Positions 1 to 12,226 of a DNA stretch of 64,000 nt are shown here, piece by piece. The first letter of the stretch is position 1. Each line of letters starts with the position of its first letter. The notes below the pieces were generated by a model that was not told where the DNA came from, ran no database searches, and saw nothing but the letters and a program-made list of their open reading frames with translations. The stretch comes from Rachycentron canadum (Eukaryota; Chordata; Actinopteri; Carangiformes; Rachycentridae), in assembly GCA_038496675.1 (NCBI GenBank), contig CM076650.1, positions 6,351,390 to 6,415,389 on the forward strand, given 5' to 3'. Made by a program: the position numbers and the translations under genes.

Positions 1-1312
1 ATCTGTTGGGCTGCACGCTGGAAAAACATACACATATGTGGATCAGACGCAATGCTTTTTGAGGATGGAGGCTGAGAGTTCAGTATCGAGAGTATTACAG
101 AGGAAGAATAAATGCAACACATTGCTGCACTGCTGTCAATGAAAGCACAGTAAATACCATTCAACCCCAGAAACTGGATGAAGCTGAAAACGAGCAATTG
201 GAAATGAATAGCTCTCCATAATTACTGCGAATTACTGTTATTACAGTAACAAATTATGCACCGTTAGATAAACTGGTAAAAGCTTACATTTGAAAATATA
301 TCATGCTATTATGTATTATATATACTGACCTGTTGTCTTCATATGACACACAGGCACTGCTTCATTTTGTAACCACTGCACAGCAAAGCTTAGAAATGAA
401 GCTTTATTTTAACACTGTAAATCAGACTGAACTGAACTTGCATGAAATTGTGCTTGACAAAAATGAACTTGTTCATTAATTAATTACTAATTAATTCACT
501 AATTAGATCACTGTCTGGAGGAACAAGGATTTTTTGGTAAATAAGATGTGTATATCATGTATTATTATGTGATAAACCCACCATGATTCTTTCAGGTCCT
601 GTTTATAATCCGCATTGTGGCATCATAAAATCAGTTTCTGTGGTGCTTAATACAGAACATAACAGAACCTACTAATTTAAGTTATAATTAACCTACAAAT
701 TAAAAGACACAACTGTTTGAGAAACTCTCATTCAAAATTTGTTCAAATCTTTAAAGAAACATCTGAGCATTTGGTAAATACGTTCATACACTTCTTGTCT
801 AGAGTCAGATGAGACCATCATTACCAGACTGGCACATAACAGTGTGTAGAATTATAATCCGTCTTCACACCTCAGTTTTTGTTTTTTTTAAATTTATCAA
901 AAACAACTTCTTTGATAGTGAGTTCACGCCAGTTTCCAGTCTACGCTAAGCGAGGCTAACCAGCTCCTGGTTGGAGGAAGATATTTATTATGCAGACATG
1001 AGCATGGTATCAATCCCCCCAATTTAACTATTAACTTTATTTATCTACTTTTATACTACATAAATATGTTTAATTGTTGTTAATTTCACAGAGAATTTAG
1101 GATTTCAATAAAGTTTACTCCCTTGGCGGATAAGAATCTTTTAAGGCAGACTGAATCCTCTGATTGGCTGCTCCTCCTTTAACAAGCATGATCAGTCATG
1201 TTATCACTTGACAGTTGCTCATAAAACAAATATTTACACTTTGCTGTAAGAAGAGGTGAGTCACATGATAGTGTTTGCATTTTAAATAAACAGACAAAAG
1301 ACACAAACTCAC
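1..1312 (-). other. ern2 intron following the transmembrane exon
   Basis: This AT-rich sequence lies downstream, on the minus strand, of the donor GT at 1312-1311. No reading frame resembling the IRE1 cytosolic linker, kinase or RNase domain is visible on either strand. It is read as intron that continues past the window edge. Confidence 0.6.
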
Positions 1313-4300
1313 AACTGGGTATGTGAGCACAAAGGCCAGCCATCCTCCCAGCAGCAGCGTCAGAACAGCCAGGGTCAGACGGTCCTGAGTCATGTAGACG
1401 GGCAGGACAGTGGCCGGCCTCTGACCTGATCCTGAACTGCCCCCATCGGCCCCTCCACTGTTAGCATTAGTGTCGCTGTGGCTCCCAGCAACTGCATGGA
1501 ACTGAAGGACACAATAAGACAACAGAGAGAAAAAACAATGGAAGTATGATGAGGTTTCACTTTCTTTTTTTAAACCTTTTAGTCTGCTTTATTTCATATA
1601 AAGCAGTCTGCCATGAGAGTGGTTGTTAGCAGGTCTTTAATAGTTCATTACATTGATTCTTTGGTCTCTGGGACAGCTAGAAGTAGGTTGTAATGGACAG
1701 TTATAGCTTAGGAAGAGAGGATAATTGCCTGATATAATTCGTGTAATTAACTGACTCTCAGGTGTGGAGATAGGGGGTGACTCACATATCGCTGGTGGTA
1801 GTAGGAGGCATGGGAGACAGGGGGGGGAGAGGAGCCAGGAGGTCGAGGGGGGATCACTGCCTCACCAGAGTGCTGCAGGGTGACTGGGAAATCCCTCAGC
1901 ATGGTGGTGTGGGCCACTGGAGGGAGCTCGTGATGGCCTTAAACACACAAAGACACAGATACAATGAATTTAAAGCTGTATGAGTGTTTGTGTTTGTGTC
2001 AGGGCTGGGGTTACATGTTTGTGTGGTCAGTAAATCAGAGAGCTATTTCAGTTTTTGAGGAAACGCAAAAGTCAAAAACATGAGTCAAAGTTTTCTGAGA
2101 ATTTCCCTTTTTTAACCAGTTTTGTTTATCCAGTTTCTAAATTTAAAGTGAAATTTTCAAGTTAAAATTATTGTGAGATTAGTCTGCTTTAGCTCAGTAA
2201 ACTCAGTAACACTGTGGAGGCCGTGTGTGTTTACCTATTAGCAGCCAGTGGTTTTTCCGGCTGTTTGTGCTCCCTGGTGGATAGCGCACATCAGTAGACG
2301 GTATAATCTCACACTCCCCTCGCTCTCTGACCGTCACTCCTGCCGTCTCTGGACCTTCAATCCGAGCCAGGGTCAGGCCGCGAGGCTACCATGGCAACCA
2401 GAACCAAAAACCACTCACATCACAGCCATTTTATTGTCACCACAATCATTTTCAGTTCTTCACTCTCTGATAAACTGATCTGATATACTGTATTATTAAG
2501 GGAGAGAGAGTATTACTACAGAGGGGGATGTTAGAGGAAACTGGGTGTGTGGATACTGACATATGATAAAAATTGGTTATACATTTAAAACTCACCACTA
2601 AAGAGACTCCATGGTGGACAAGGGAAGTCGAGGCATAGAGGTGAGAGTCCAATTTTCCAACATAGAGAGTTGGTCTTAAGGAGACAAAAGGTGGGTTATT
2701 TCCTCAGCTAAAGAGAGTGAAGTAGTCAAGCTTGTTTGTTGCTGTTTCTATCAGCAGGATACTACCAACACTCACAAAGTGATTTTTTAAATCAAATATA
2801 AATCAATATACTTCATAGGACAGGAAATAAGGTGTCACTTAAAACATAGTGTAACCAGACACTTCAAATATAGATATAACCAAGAGTTAACTGCTGTTGA
2901 TCAGTGAAAACTGTACATTAAAGAGGCTATTTGCTCCCTGCAAGTAGTTTCTTGCCAGGAGTGTATGGTGGTGATCACTTGACAAGAGCTTTGGCCATTA
3001 TAGTGTTTACGACAAGACATGAGATTATAATACACTCTCTGAGTGGGCAGATTGGAGGCTCCAGTGATTACATGGTCCAGGGCTAGCTAGTTAGCATGCT
3101 AACTAAAAGACATAATAAAGATGAGAGTTAACATTGGTGTTGTTTTCCTCTTGGTAGCGACAGCTATTGGAGAGAAAAAGAATGAAGTTTGATGCTGAAG
3201 TCACAACATTTCTTCTAGACTGTTAAATAAACATCTGTTAATGCTAACCTTTGCTCTGTAGTGATAGCAAATCTTGTACAAAGCTCTTTTAACTATTTTA
3301 ACTGTATTACCAGTTAGCTCTCAGTGAAACAAACCTAAATGTGGGATAAACAAACTACAAGCCAACTTTAAAAAGAAGAGATTGTACTATGATTAGGAAA
3401 ATATGAGACTCAGAGGTTCTTTGCATTTTCTATTATTTTAAGCAATTCCAACAACAATTGGGTGCAGTTTAAGAGCTGGCTGGAAAATTGCAGCAGCCAA
3501 GGTCTGTGCTTTCTGTAAAAACTTCTGGCTACAGTCATAATGAATAACTATAAGTCCAGCCAGAGGTGAACACTTCAGGACTGAACAAGCTTCTATTCTT
3601 TCATGTGCATGTGGATGAGTATGTGTGTATTCAATTTTTCTCTTACACAAGTTGTGCTTGTGCGCTGGCTTGCTCCTTCACAAACTGATAGCTCCACTTT
3701 AAAGTGGAGTGTGTGTCTGTCTGCTCTTTGGCAGAGGAGAAGGTGAGGAAGCGTAGGGTTTCCATGGCGAGGGACAGGTGGGGTGCATGTCTTAGCGAAT
3801 CACCAGAATACAAGTAGACACCAACGACAGGTGAGCCATAGTTCTGACTCCACAGGACGTCACCTGGAAGACAGAAAAATGCAGCACTTATGTTTTTAAC
3901 AGATGACAGAGATTAAACAAAGGTATGCCTCACAATTTAAAGTCATAATATATTCACATAGCAAAAACCACACACCTCTCCCTACCTGACTCTCTGTCAA
4001 CTGTCACAACAAGACCATCACCACTCGATACCAGATGGGCCATTTCTGCAGGCAAAGCAGGTAGCACAGGTTAGCGCTGCACAACTTGAATCTGTACCAA
4101 AATAATAAAATGTAACCATATAATAGCCTACTCTTTCATCAACTATATGCCAAGCAAACAATAAAAAAAAAACTTGATTTAAGTTTGAGAGTAAAAGCAT
4201 ATTGTTGGGCTTTGGAATAGCAGTTGGACAAATAAAAAATTAAATGTTGTATTTAATCATTGAGAGTATAAGTGGAAAGACAGTGTGTGTATTCAGTGTG

Positions 4301-5742
4301 TCTATTTTTTCATTCCATATGGTACCAATTCTCCTCCTGTTCCAGTTATACATGTGTTCTAAAATGGTTTTAATTTTTTAATGCATCACATCACCAGTCT
4401 ACCTATCATATCAGTCTAAGTGAATGTGTGTCCTGAAACGTACTGTAGTCTTGTTTCTCATCATACGGGGGAGCAGAATAATCATTGTATGTAGCGTTCC
4501 ACCTCAATTCCTGTGTCTTGGTATCAAACATGGTAACCACATATTCTGTAATACAAACAAGCGCAAAGCTCATAAACAACAGGTCAACATTTGTGAGAAT
4601 TTATCAGCCATGTACGTGTGTGCCCATAGGTATGTCTACTTCTGCTACTAACCTGTGCGTCCTATGTAGAGCAGAGGGGTGTTGGGGCAGATGGACTCTG
4701 AAGACGAGGTGGTTAAACTGGTTTGCTTCTCACCTGTCTCAGGATCCACCACAAACCACACGTCCTGTTTTTTACCTGTCGCAGCAACAGCAATATGGTA
4801 TGTCAAATATTTGTATGTGTCACCTGTCACCTGACAGCTGTCTGACACACAGTGATAAAACAGACACACTGCCTCACCTGTATAGAGGATACCATCAGAG
4901 CTCCTGCAGGGAGCTGACTGAACCAGTTCCGGGATGGTGAAAGGCAGTTTCTGCAAATACACCAAAACAATGAGGTGAAAAAGTGAAAACTGACACACAA
5001 ACCGACACACAAACACACATTGCTTTTCCTCACCATCAAGCCTTCTTTGTACTTGCCGCCCAGTACATATAAACTGCCATCATTGGGGTCTGGGAGAAAA
5101 CCTGGCCTACAAAAACAGTCATTTATCAGCACATTTGGTTTATATGTATATTGCATACTCCAACAACTATATTGCATTCAATTAACAATACTGTTATAAT
5201 ACATGTAAAAAAAAGTATATGTATTGTATTTTTAGTCCACTAAGGTGCATCTTCAAATAAGAACATTTCAACGTTTATGCCTAAACAGAAGAAGCCACAA
5301 GAAAGAATAAAATGATCACATTTGTATTCAAATAAGAAGCTCTCTGATTACAGATTAAGTAAAGACGACAAATCTGATAAGACATCTGGTGCCAGCTTTT
5401 GGTATGTGACAATAGAGTAATGAAGTTGACACCCAGACCTATGTGTGTGTGCATATATGTGTATGTCTGTGTTCATACTACTCACTCTGTGAGGTACACA
5501 GGCACTTGGATGATGGGGTCTGAAAGAATCCAAAGTATAATTTCAACAGGTTATTATTTAAAAAAAGAAAATAAACACAGGGAAATGGTACTGATGGCTG
5601 TAAGTATGAACCTTCTCTTAGAGTCCACTTGATGTCTCCTGACTGCTTGGAGACAGCGTGCAGACTACCATCCAGTGTCGACACAAACAGCAGGGATTCT
5701 GGGAGGGTGACTGATCTGACCCCTCCAACCTTATGGGTCGCC

Positions 5743-5773
<31 letters not shown>

Positions 5774-5845
5774 AATATTAGGCCAGCTGTCTGACAGAGT
5801 TCACTCACCGTGTCATGTATCCAAGATTTCAGCATAGCTCAACTA

Positions 5846-5898
<53 letters not shown>

Positions 5899-6187
5899 TG
5901 TCATGTCTGCCAGGGGTTGATAGTCCAGCTCTGCAGTAGGTTTCTGCTCCAATAATCAGACTGTTCCTCATTTAGCAGGATATCCTTATTCTCCTTCCCA
6001 ACATTACACCCTACACTTGTGTGTGTATATGTGTGTGTGTGTTCACCACTCCCATATTTACCCACCAAGGGGTGGCAACTGGCAACACAGAGCAGAACAG
6101 CACTCTATGGTCCAAGCAAACCATGGCAAGCACTGAGTCAAGATGTGCAAAGACATGTTCATGCACACACATGCACATGCACATGCG

Positions 6188-6269
<82 letters not shown>

Positions 6270-6871
6270 TGTAAGGTGTGTAATACAGAGTGAAAGACAA
6301 AAAAGAGAGTGGTGGAAAATGTAGGAGAGGGTGACATATAACAAGGGGCCTGGGCTGGCTTTGAATACAGACCAGGACCAGGAGACCCATTTATGATCAT
6401 TTATGTAGTATTTTTGTCTCTTTGTAGTCACTTTGTGTCTCTGTTGTTGTTTAAGGTCTCTTCATGTCTTCATATTTGTTCAGCCCCCCCCCCATGCCCC
6501 GCACACACAGTTGGGGAGAAGACAGGAAAAGAAAGAAAGAAAGAAAGAGAAAGAGGGAGAGCCAGTACTGACTCTCCTCCGTCGACTCCCCAGTGAGCAG
6601 CTAAACACTTAAACCGTCCTGTCATAACATGGCAACTTTACTGGATCCTGAAATAGACACAGAGGCGCAGCGTGATGCCAGTTGCGGTCTAAGCTCCGCA
6701 TGAATACCGATACACAAACAGTATTAACAACAACAACAACAACAACAACATGGGCAGGAACAACAACCCTGTGAAGTTTACCTGAATCAGTTGGCCCTCC
6801 CAGGACACCAGGAGAAGAGACAGCAGCAGGCGTCCCAGAGCCCCCATGACCCCCAGAACACCGACTTTCAT
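1313..6871 (-). CDS. ern2: IRE1-beta-like ER stress sensor (5' part: luminal and transmembrane exons)
   Basis: Thirteen coding exons (minus strand, transcript order): 6871-6782, 5729-5612, 5519-5486, 5106-5034, 4950-4878, 4775-4653, 4545-4444, 4045-3986, 3863-3647, 2674-2596, 2385-2235, 1937-1786, 1501-1313. They join in frame to 487 residues. The product opens with a hydrophobic signal peptide (MKVGVLGVMGALGRLLLSLL). It continues with the IRE1 luminal beta-propeller sensor, whose hallmarks are STLDGSLHAVSK, LPFTIPELVQ, PCRSSDGILYTG and the WLLIGHHELPPV segment. It ends with a membrane segment (LTLLLGGWLAFVLTYP). IRE1 is the ER membrane kinase/RNase that senses unfolded proteins and splices xbp1. 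PRGLTLA, VRYPPGS and GHHELPP match my memory of human ERN2 better than ERN1, so ern2 is preferred. The cytosolic kinase and RNase exons are not visible in bases 1-1312 and must lie to the left, so the gene is partial because of the window edge. ern1 is the alternative. Confidence 0.9.
5745..5773. repeat. (GA)n microsatellite in ern2 intron 1
   Basis: A GA dinucleotide run lies just upstream, on the minus strand, of ern2 exon 2 (acceptor at 5730). In the transcript it is a TC-rich run that could act as an extended polypyrimidine tract. Confidence 0.85.
5849..5900. repeat. (GT)n microsatellite in ern2 intron 1
   Basis: An almost pure GT run on the plus strand. It is inverted relative to the CA run at about 6191-6265, so the two are complementary arms about 290 bp apart. 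Confidence 0.95.
6191..6265. repeat. (CA)n microsatellite in ern2 intron 1
   Basis: A long CA run with one interruption (AAAC) at about 6237. Purine-pyrimidine alternation also extends leftwards into a CATGCA-type tract from about 6163. It creates several spurious His/Thr and Cys/Val open frames on both strands, which are not genes. Confidence 0.95.
6726..6750. repeat. (AAC)n microsatellite next to ern2 exon 1
   Basis: About eight AAC units lie 32 bp beyond the exon 1 donor, inside ern2 intron 1. Confidence 0.9.
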
Positions 6872-7135
6872 GGCTGTGAACAAACGGAAGATCGAGGCTA
6901 TTGAACTAACAACAGAGGTCGAACTCTCTCTCCATTTCCAGCGCGGGCGTCCATCGGTCGGAAAGTTACCACAGGCGGTTAAACAAAGCCGGACTGACCG
7001 TTAGCAAACACGCTGAGGCTTCAGCTACATGTACCGCTTTAAATCCATAATAACACCAACGCGACCGTTGCCACTATTCCATGTTTCCGTGTTGGGACGG
7101 AACCGATGACGTCAGCCAGCGAACTGTCAAGTAGG
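6872..7135 (-). promoter_or_regulatory. Probable ern2 promoter/5' region with a palindromic CRE
   Basis: This is the relatively CpG-rich segment upstream of the ern2 ATG (6871). A perfect 8-bp cAMP-response palindrome TGACGTCA sits at 7107-7114. A pyrimidine-rich run ending in CACAG lies directly before the ATG on the minus strand, so a spliced 5' untranslated exon further right is possible. The start site was not determined. From 7136 to about 7840 no gene is seen; the sequence becomes AT-rich from about 7530 and runs into the end of chst12. Confidence 0.5.
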
Positions 7136-7851
7136 CGTGGTTTCTTTGTAAACACCCTGAGTCCTTGCGTCACACTCTGAGTGACAGGGAGCTCAGCCAA
7201 TAGGCTCCGAGACTGGGAAACAGAAGGGGAGGGGCTGTAGAAATAACTGGAACACGTGGAAACCGACAGCAGGACAGTAGTGAACGCAACAAGAGCGTCT
7301 TTTTGTGCAATAGAAAGTGGTGGAGGGCGTCATTATTTGTTCTGCACTCTCCCTGTGTTCTCACCACAGCATCATACACACATTACAGTGGTGGAAAGTA
7401 CTTTCTCTTCATTTTTTGGGTGCTATTTTAGGTAATTTACATAAATTCCTTGTATATATGTACAGTTACTGTGTGCGCACTTTATGCTTCCACTTCACAA
7501 CATTTCATAGGGAAATATTTACGTTGTAGCAGCAGCAACAACAACAACATTTATAACATTACTATTATTATGATAATTAATTCTATAATATAATATAAAT
7601 AGTCTTATAATTTATTATTATTATTGTTATTGTTGTTAATTCTGTAGTCTTCAAGCATGAGATCCTCAGACTTGACAAAGCTCATTCTGAGCCACAGAAG
7701 ATAAGATAAGTAAGATTTTACTTACTTTTGTAATGTGGAAAGTGCTACTTTTATGTACTATTTTATCCACAAAAGGTCTGAAAGCTTCTACCACAGCCTC
7801 ACACACATACAATAAAATAAGAAAAAGAAAGTCAAACATTTACAAAAATTC

Positions 7852-7857
7852 TTTATT
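7852..7857 (-). terminator. Poly(A) signal of chst12
   Basis: AATAAA on the minus strand, 310 bases after the chst12 stop codon. It implies a 3' untranslated region of roughly 330 bases. Confidence 0.6.
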
Positions 7858-8167
7858 TTTCTTCAATATATTTACCCTCTAAAACATCAGCCACAGCCCT
7901 TCCCCATGATATACCAATATACTGTTCACAAAATACTATTCAAAGTGCCTTTGCATGGGGAACCAGACTGGGATGATTTTGCTTGTAAGCGGGAGTGCTT
8001 CAGATATGAAATGATGACAAAAAATCAAATAATACTAGCAGGCCTTTTTGTCATTTGAGGTATGCACAAAACAAAGAAAACAAACAGCATCGTAGACTTT
8101 AAAGGCAGGTAGGTGAGGTGTGGGCTCTACACACAGTGCAGTGCCCAGGCCTTTGGCTCTGTGTGTT

Positions 8168-11100
8168 TTACTTATGGAGTACGCTGTCAGGTTTGGGATA
8201 ACCAAACAGCCCAAAGTCTGGTTCATATAGCTTGTACAGTTCTCTCCTCATTGTTATAGGAATCTGTGCAAACCAGTCTCTTTCCCAGCTCGCTGCAGTT
8301 TGGTTTCGAGCCCCTGAAGGGAAATGGAGCAGATGATCCACCTTGAGAAGCTTCAGCAGGTGATCTGCATCAGACTCCAGGGTTTCTAGACGTCCAATGA
8401 AATCATACTTGATCTGGCATGGATGGCACAGACGGTACACCTGAAACACACAAAAGTAAGGCAGAGACTTTAAACTATTTTGAAATTGTTCATGACTGTG
8501 TGTGTAATATCTGCCTCAGTCTGTTTCTACTGTGAATGTATACACATTAACATACATGAAAAACTGAAAACAGTGCTTGTTGTGTGTTTCTACCCAAATA
8601 GATTTGGCTAATTTATCCTCTTCAATGTCTGATTTTCACTTATTTAAATAGACTTACGTTAATCCTTTTTGTGTGGTGTTGTCAGGCACTATTCTTCAAT
8701 AATATAGCATACAACAAAAATAGACAATTTGCCTGGATTAAGAAAAAATGGAAAGTTGTTGACATGGCTCCAACAACTTGTAAAACAAATTGGGAAAGAG
8801 ATGCGTAGAAGTACATTTATTATTGGCTTTTTATAAATTATTGAAAAAGTGGAGCAGGCTGATGATGCAAAGGTGCAGATGTCCTTATATCTTTTATGTC
8901 AGGACATTGTCTATTATCTGCCAAAATAGTGCAATGTCAACTTTACCACACGGTGTAAATCTTTATAGAATTACTGTAATACATAATAAGAATTCGGGAC
9001 ACAAACACCGTGCAAATGACTGGGGAACAATCTTAGACAATCTTATCAAAAAGTGCATATAACATCAGTATGGTGTGCACATGTACCCGTGAGACAAATA
9101 CCTGGCGCCAGTGTTCATTGAAGATACTCTCCTTCTCAGTCTCTGGATCCAGCAGGTAAGTGATAAATTGCTGAAAAGTCGGTTTGATTCCAGCTGCAAA
9201 TGCCTCGGCTGCTGTCTCTGGCAAACTCCCAGAGACGTTACCATAACGGCGCAGCATGACTGAACCAAACTGCTTGTAGAAGTCCTCATTGGGCCTGAAA
9301 ACACACACAAATACACACACTCTAATAATTCAGTAATCAAAGAACTTCTGTTTAATCATAAGCTAAGCACATTCCTCTGCCGTAAACCAGAGGATATGCA
9401 CAAAGACACACTCTCTCTACCATGAAACACACCGTCCAAACTTGTTCCTGAAGGCAGAGATGAGACGTACAAAAGGGTCTCGTACAAACAGAAACTTGGT
9501 GTAGTGCTGGAGCTTGAGTGCCATCAGGTGGCGGGACAGAGAACCATAATGGCGCCAAAACCTAGTAAAGGACACATGGACAAACACACAAAACACCACA
9601 AGGAATATTCTATTAATGTCACTGTCGTGGTTGTTAAGCTATAATTGTGATGCTTTACAGTTTATAGTCAAACATCCAAGTATCATACAATACTGAAAAC
9701 ATCTGGTAATGTCTCTATAAATGACCTCAAAATAAAAGCCAAGCACAGGAAAAGAAGTCCAAAAGGGGGGAAAGATGTGTCCTGTATAATGGTGCAAACA
9801 GAAAAACATATGTTCAGATACTCGTATCCAAACACAGAGAGCTCCCGAGGGGTAGAGAAAGGTCTGTCTGTGCTGCAGCACCAAGCCCCGCCTGTCGTTT
9901 CCACTCTCTCTCAGTTAATAACTCTTTTAGCTCACGGATAGTTTGTCCAACAGTTTCAGTCTAACTCAGTAAGTGTTATCGTCGAACTGATGTAAAAGAA
10001 AGCCACATACGTTTTCATAAATGAATGTCCTTGTGAGCATTTGTATGCCACTATTTTTAGAAAAGGGATAATCGTAAAAGAAAGAAACACACAATATTTC
10101 CAGACTAACTCACTTCCATTTCTGAACTGACACCTTGATTTGTTGTTATCAGCCAATAAATCAGGGTGTCAACTCAGAGGTTAAAGACATTTGCTTCTGT
10201 GCTTTGGTTTGTGTAGACTCGATATAACAATATAAAGAATACTTCCATATTCATCATTCTCTCCAGTAAGCGAGACTTTTTGTCTTGTTTAGTCAAAGTA
10301 ATATATGTATATGTAGCTTAATATTGACTGTACATTAAAATCAGTCATGATTAAAAATAGGTCATGATAGCGTCTTATCTCTCTTTCTTTATTCATTGAC
10401 TCTTGTCATTTTAGTAAAAATTATCATATATAAGTACAGCTTTTGCAATATGGATAGAACAGAAAGACATTCCCTATGAACAGAGGACATTTCTACATGT
10501 CACAGGAGGAAAAGCACAGGTGTAAATGTGGAAGTTCATAATGGTTGAATTCCAGTTAGCTGCTGAAGTTTCAGGGTCCTGGTACCGTGTGCACTCAGTG
10601 TGTCTCACTGTCGGAGCCATTGTTCGTGTTTTTAATAACACCTGTGTCAGTACAGCTACAATTATATGAAAATTATTGTTTCTGTTACTTTTAGCAATAT
10701 CTAAGTATCAAATTAAAATACATGTATACGCACGAAAAATAATTTAGGGTGAGATAATTAACTGAAGATAAAATTTACAGTTAAATCAGTTAAAAAAATT
10801 GAATTTAAAAATCTGATCATTTTGTCTTGTATGTATTTTGCATTGAGTTTTTCTGCTGGCTTGGCAAGAATTTCTTCAGGGGTTAGGCAGCACATGGGTG
10901 TATTTGGATTTTTGGTGTCAGGAGTTTTAAAATCCTGATCAGTATTCAAGGGTCTAGTAATTTATCTAAGAACAGTTTGGAATATTCCACTATTTATATA
11001 TAATTCAACTGTATTCTTCTTTCTTTCTTTGATAAAGACTTTCCATGTAAAACATATTATATATTTATAGTGCCATTTATAGTACCATTTTGCATAATGA

Positions 11101-12226
11101 GTACTTTTATTTTTGATACTTTAAGGGTTAGTTTTGCTTGTCAGGCTTCTGTACTTTTGAATTTAAAACATTTACATGTACTGAATCATCTTTGTAGTGT
11201 GTTATTGCTTTTTTATGGTAAGAGCTTAATACTTCTTCTACAACCCAACAATACAACTGTAAGTATTTACTGCATGTAAGTGTGTGTGTGAGTGTGTCTC
11301 TTCCTATGGGAGTGTGTGAGTGTGTCATACTTGGCGAAAGTGAGGTGAAGGGTGGAGTTGTGTACGAGGTCTGGAGGTACAGCCTCTGGATCAGTGTATG
11401 GTTTTCCTGAGGAGGGAGAGATGAGAGACTGAGACAAAACCACCATCACTCTCTTCCAGTTGGTGCACGCTACCTGAAAGACAAGATGTTCAGAAAGAAA
11501 ACAGATACTGTGAACATATGCATGGAAATTTTTAATCAATTCCAAAATGCAACAAAAAAAACGTTTTCTTACTTTCTAGCTATCTTTCTTACACTTAAAT
11601 CCACACACAGTAACTGACTCAACACCTACATGTGGACCACCTCCTACATTTTCACACAAATACCACACACACCCATGAGACAGCTGTACCTTGGGAACGT
11701 AGCAGTAGATAATCTGGTGTGTATCATCCACTATCAGGTGATCCAGTTCTCTGTTGGGGATCTGCTCAAATGCCCGAGTCCTTCCAGGGAACTCCTCAGC
11801 GTCCTGTCCTGAGCAAACATCCATGATCCTCTGCTTCCTCACCGCCTGTTCACTATCGTCAATAGAACTATGACTTCTCTCCTTCTCCTCATTGTCCCTT
11901 GTTTCCTTTTTCCTGTGCTCTTGTTTCTCCCCTTCCTCCTCCTGTTCTTGTTCTTCAGATGCCCCTCTTGTGTTCTCTGAGATGGGTTTTGTACTGGAAG
12001 CGGTGGTGGTGAATGAAGACCTGCTCTGGGCTCTGCTGGTAGAAGGAGAAAGCAAAGAGCCTGTAGTCGTCCGTGGGCAAGAATCAGACTGAAGTGACTG
12101 GTGTCTGGGGTCCTGCAGGGGATAGAGGCTGAAGCCCCCAATGTCGTCCCAGTAGACGATGATCAGCAGGATCATAAACAAAGATCCCAGGATGAACCCC
12201 ACTCGTAGACCACGCCAAATACCCAT
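8168..12226 (-). CDS. chst12: Carbohydrate (chondroitin 4-O) sulfotransferase 12
   Basis: Five coding exons on the minus strand (12226-11690, 11473-11331, 9561-9433, 9294-9102, 8440-8168) join in frame to 424 residues; the human protein is 414 residues as I recall it. It is a type II Golgi enzyme that transfers sulfate from PAPS to carbon 4 of GalNAc in chondroitin/dermatan chains. A short cytosolic tail is followed by one membrane segment (residues about 9-25, LGSLFMILLIIVYWD). A variable Glu/Lys/Ser-rich stem follows. The 5'-phosphosulfate loop is YVPKVACTNWKRVM (about 176-189) and the 3'-phosphate loop is RDPFVRLISAFRNK (about 254-267). The C-terminal NEHWRQVYRLCHPC and LFGYPKP segments are typical of CHST11/12/13. 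The stem and C-terminus favour CHST12 over CHST11. My recollection is that the human coding region is in a single exon, so the introns here are notable. It lies directly downstream of eif3b on the same strand, as in human 7p22. Confidence 0.93.

Noticed and set aside
6011..6431. Several overlapping open frames with His/Thr or Cys/Val repeats on both strands
   Set aside because: They are translations of the CA/GT microsatellite in ern2 intron 1, with no homology, no splice context and coding potential on both strands at once.
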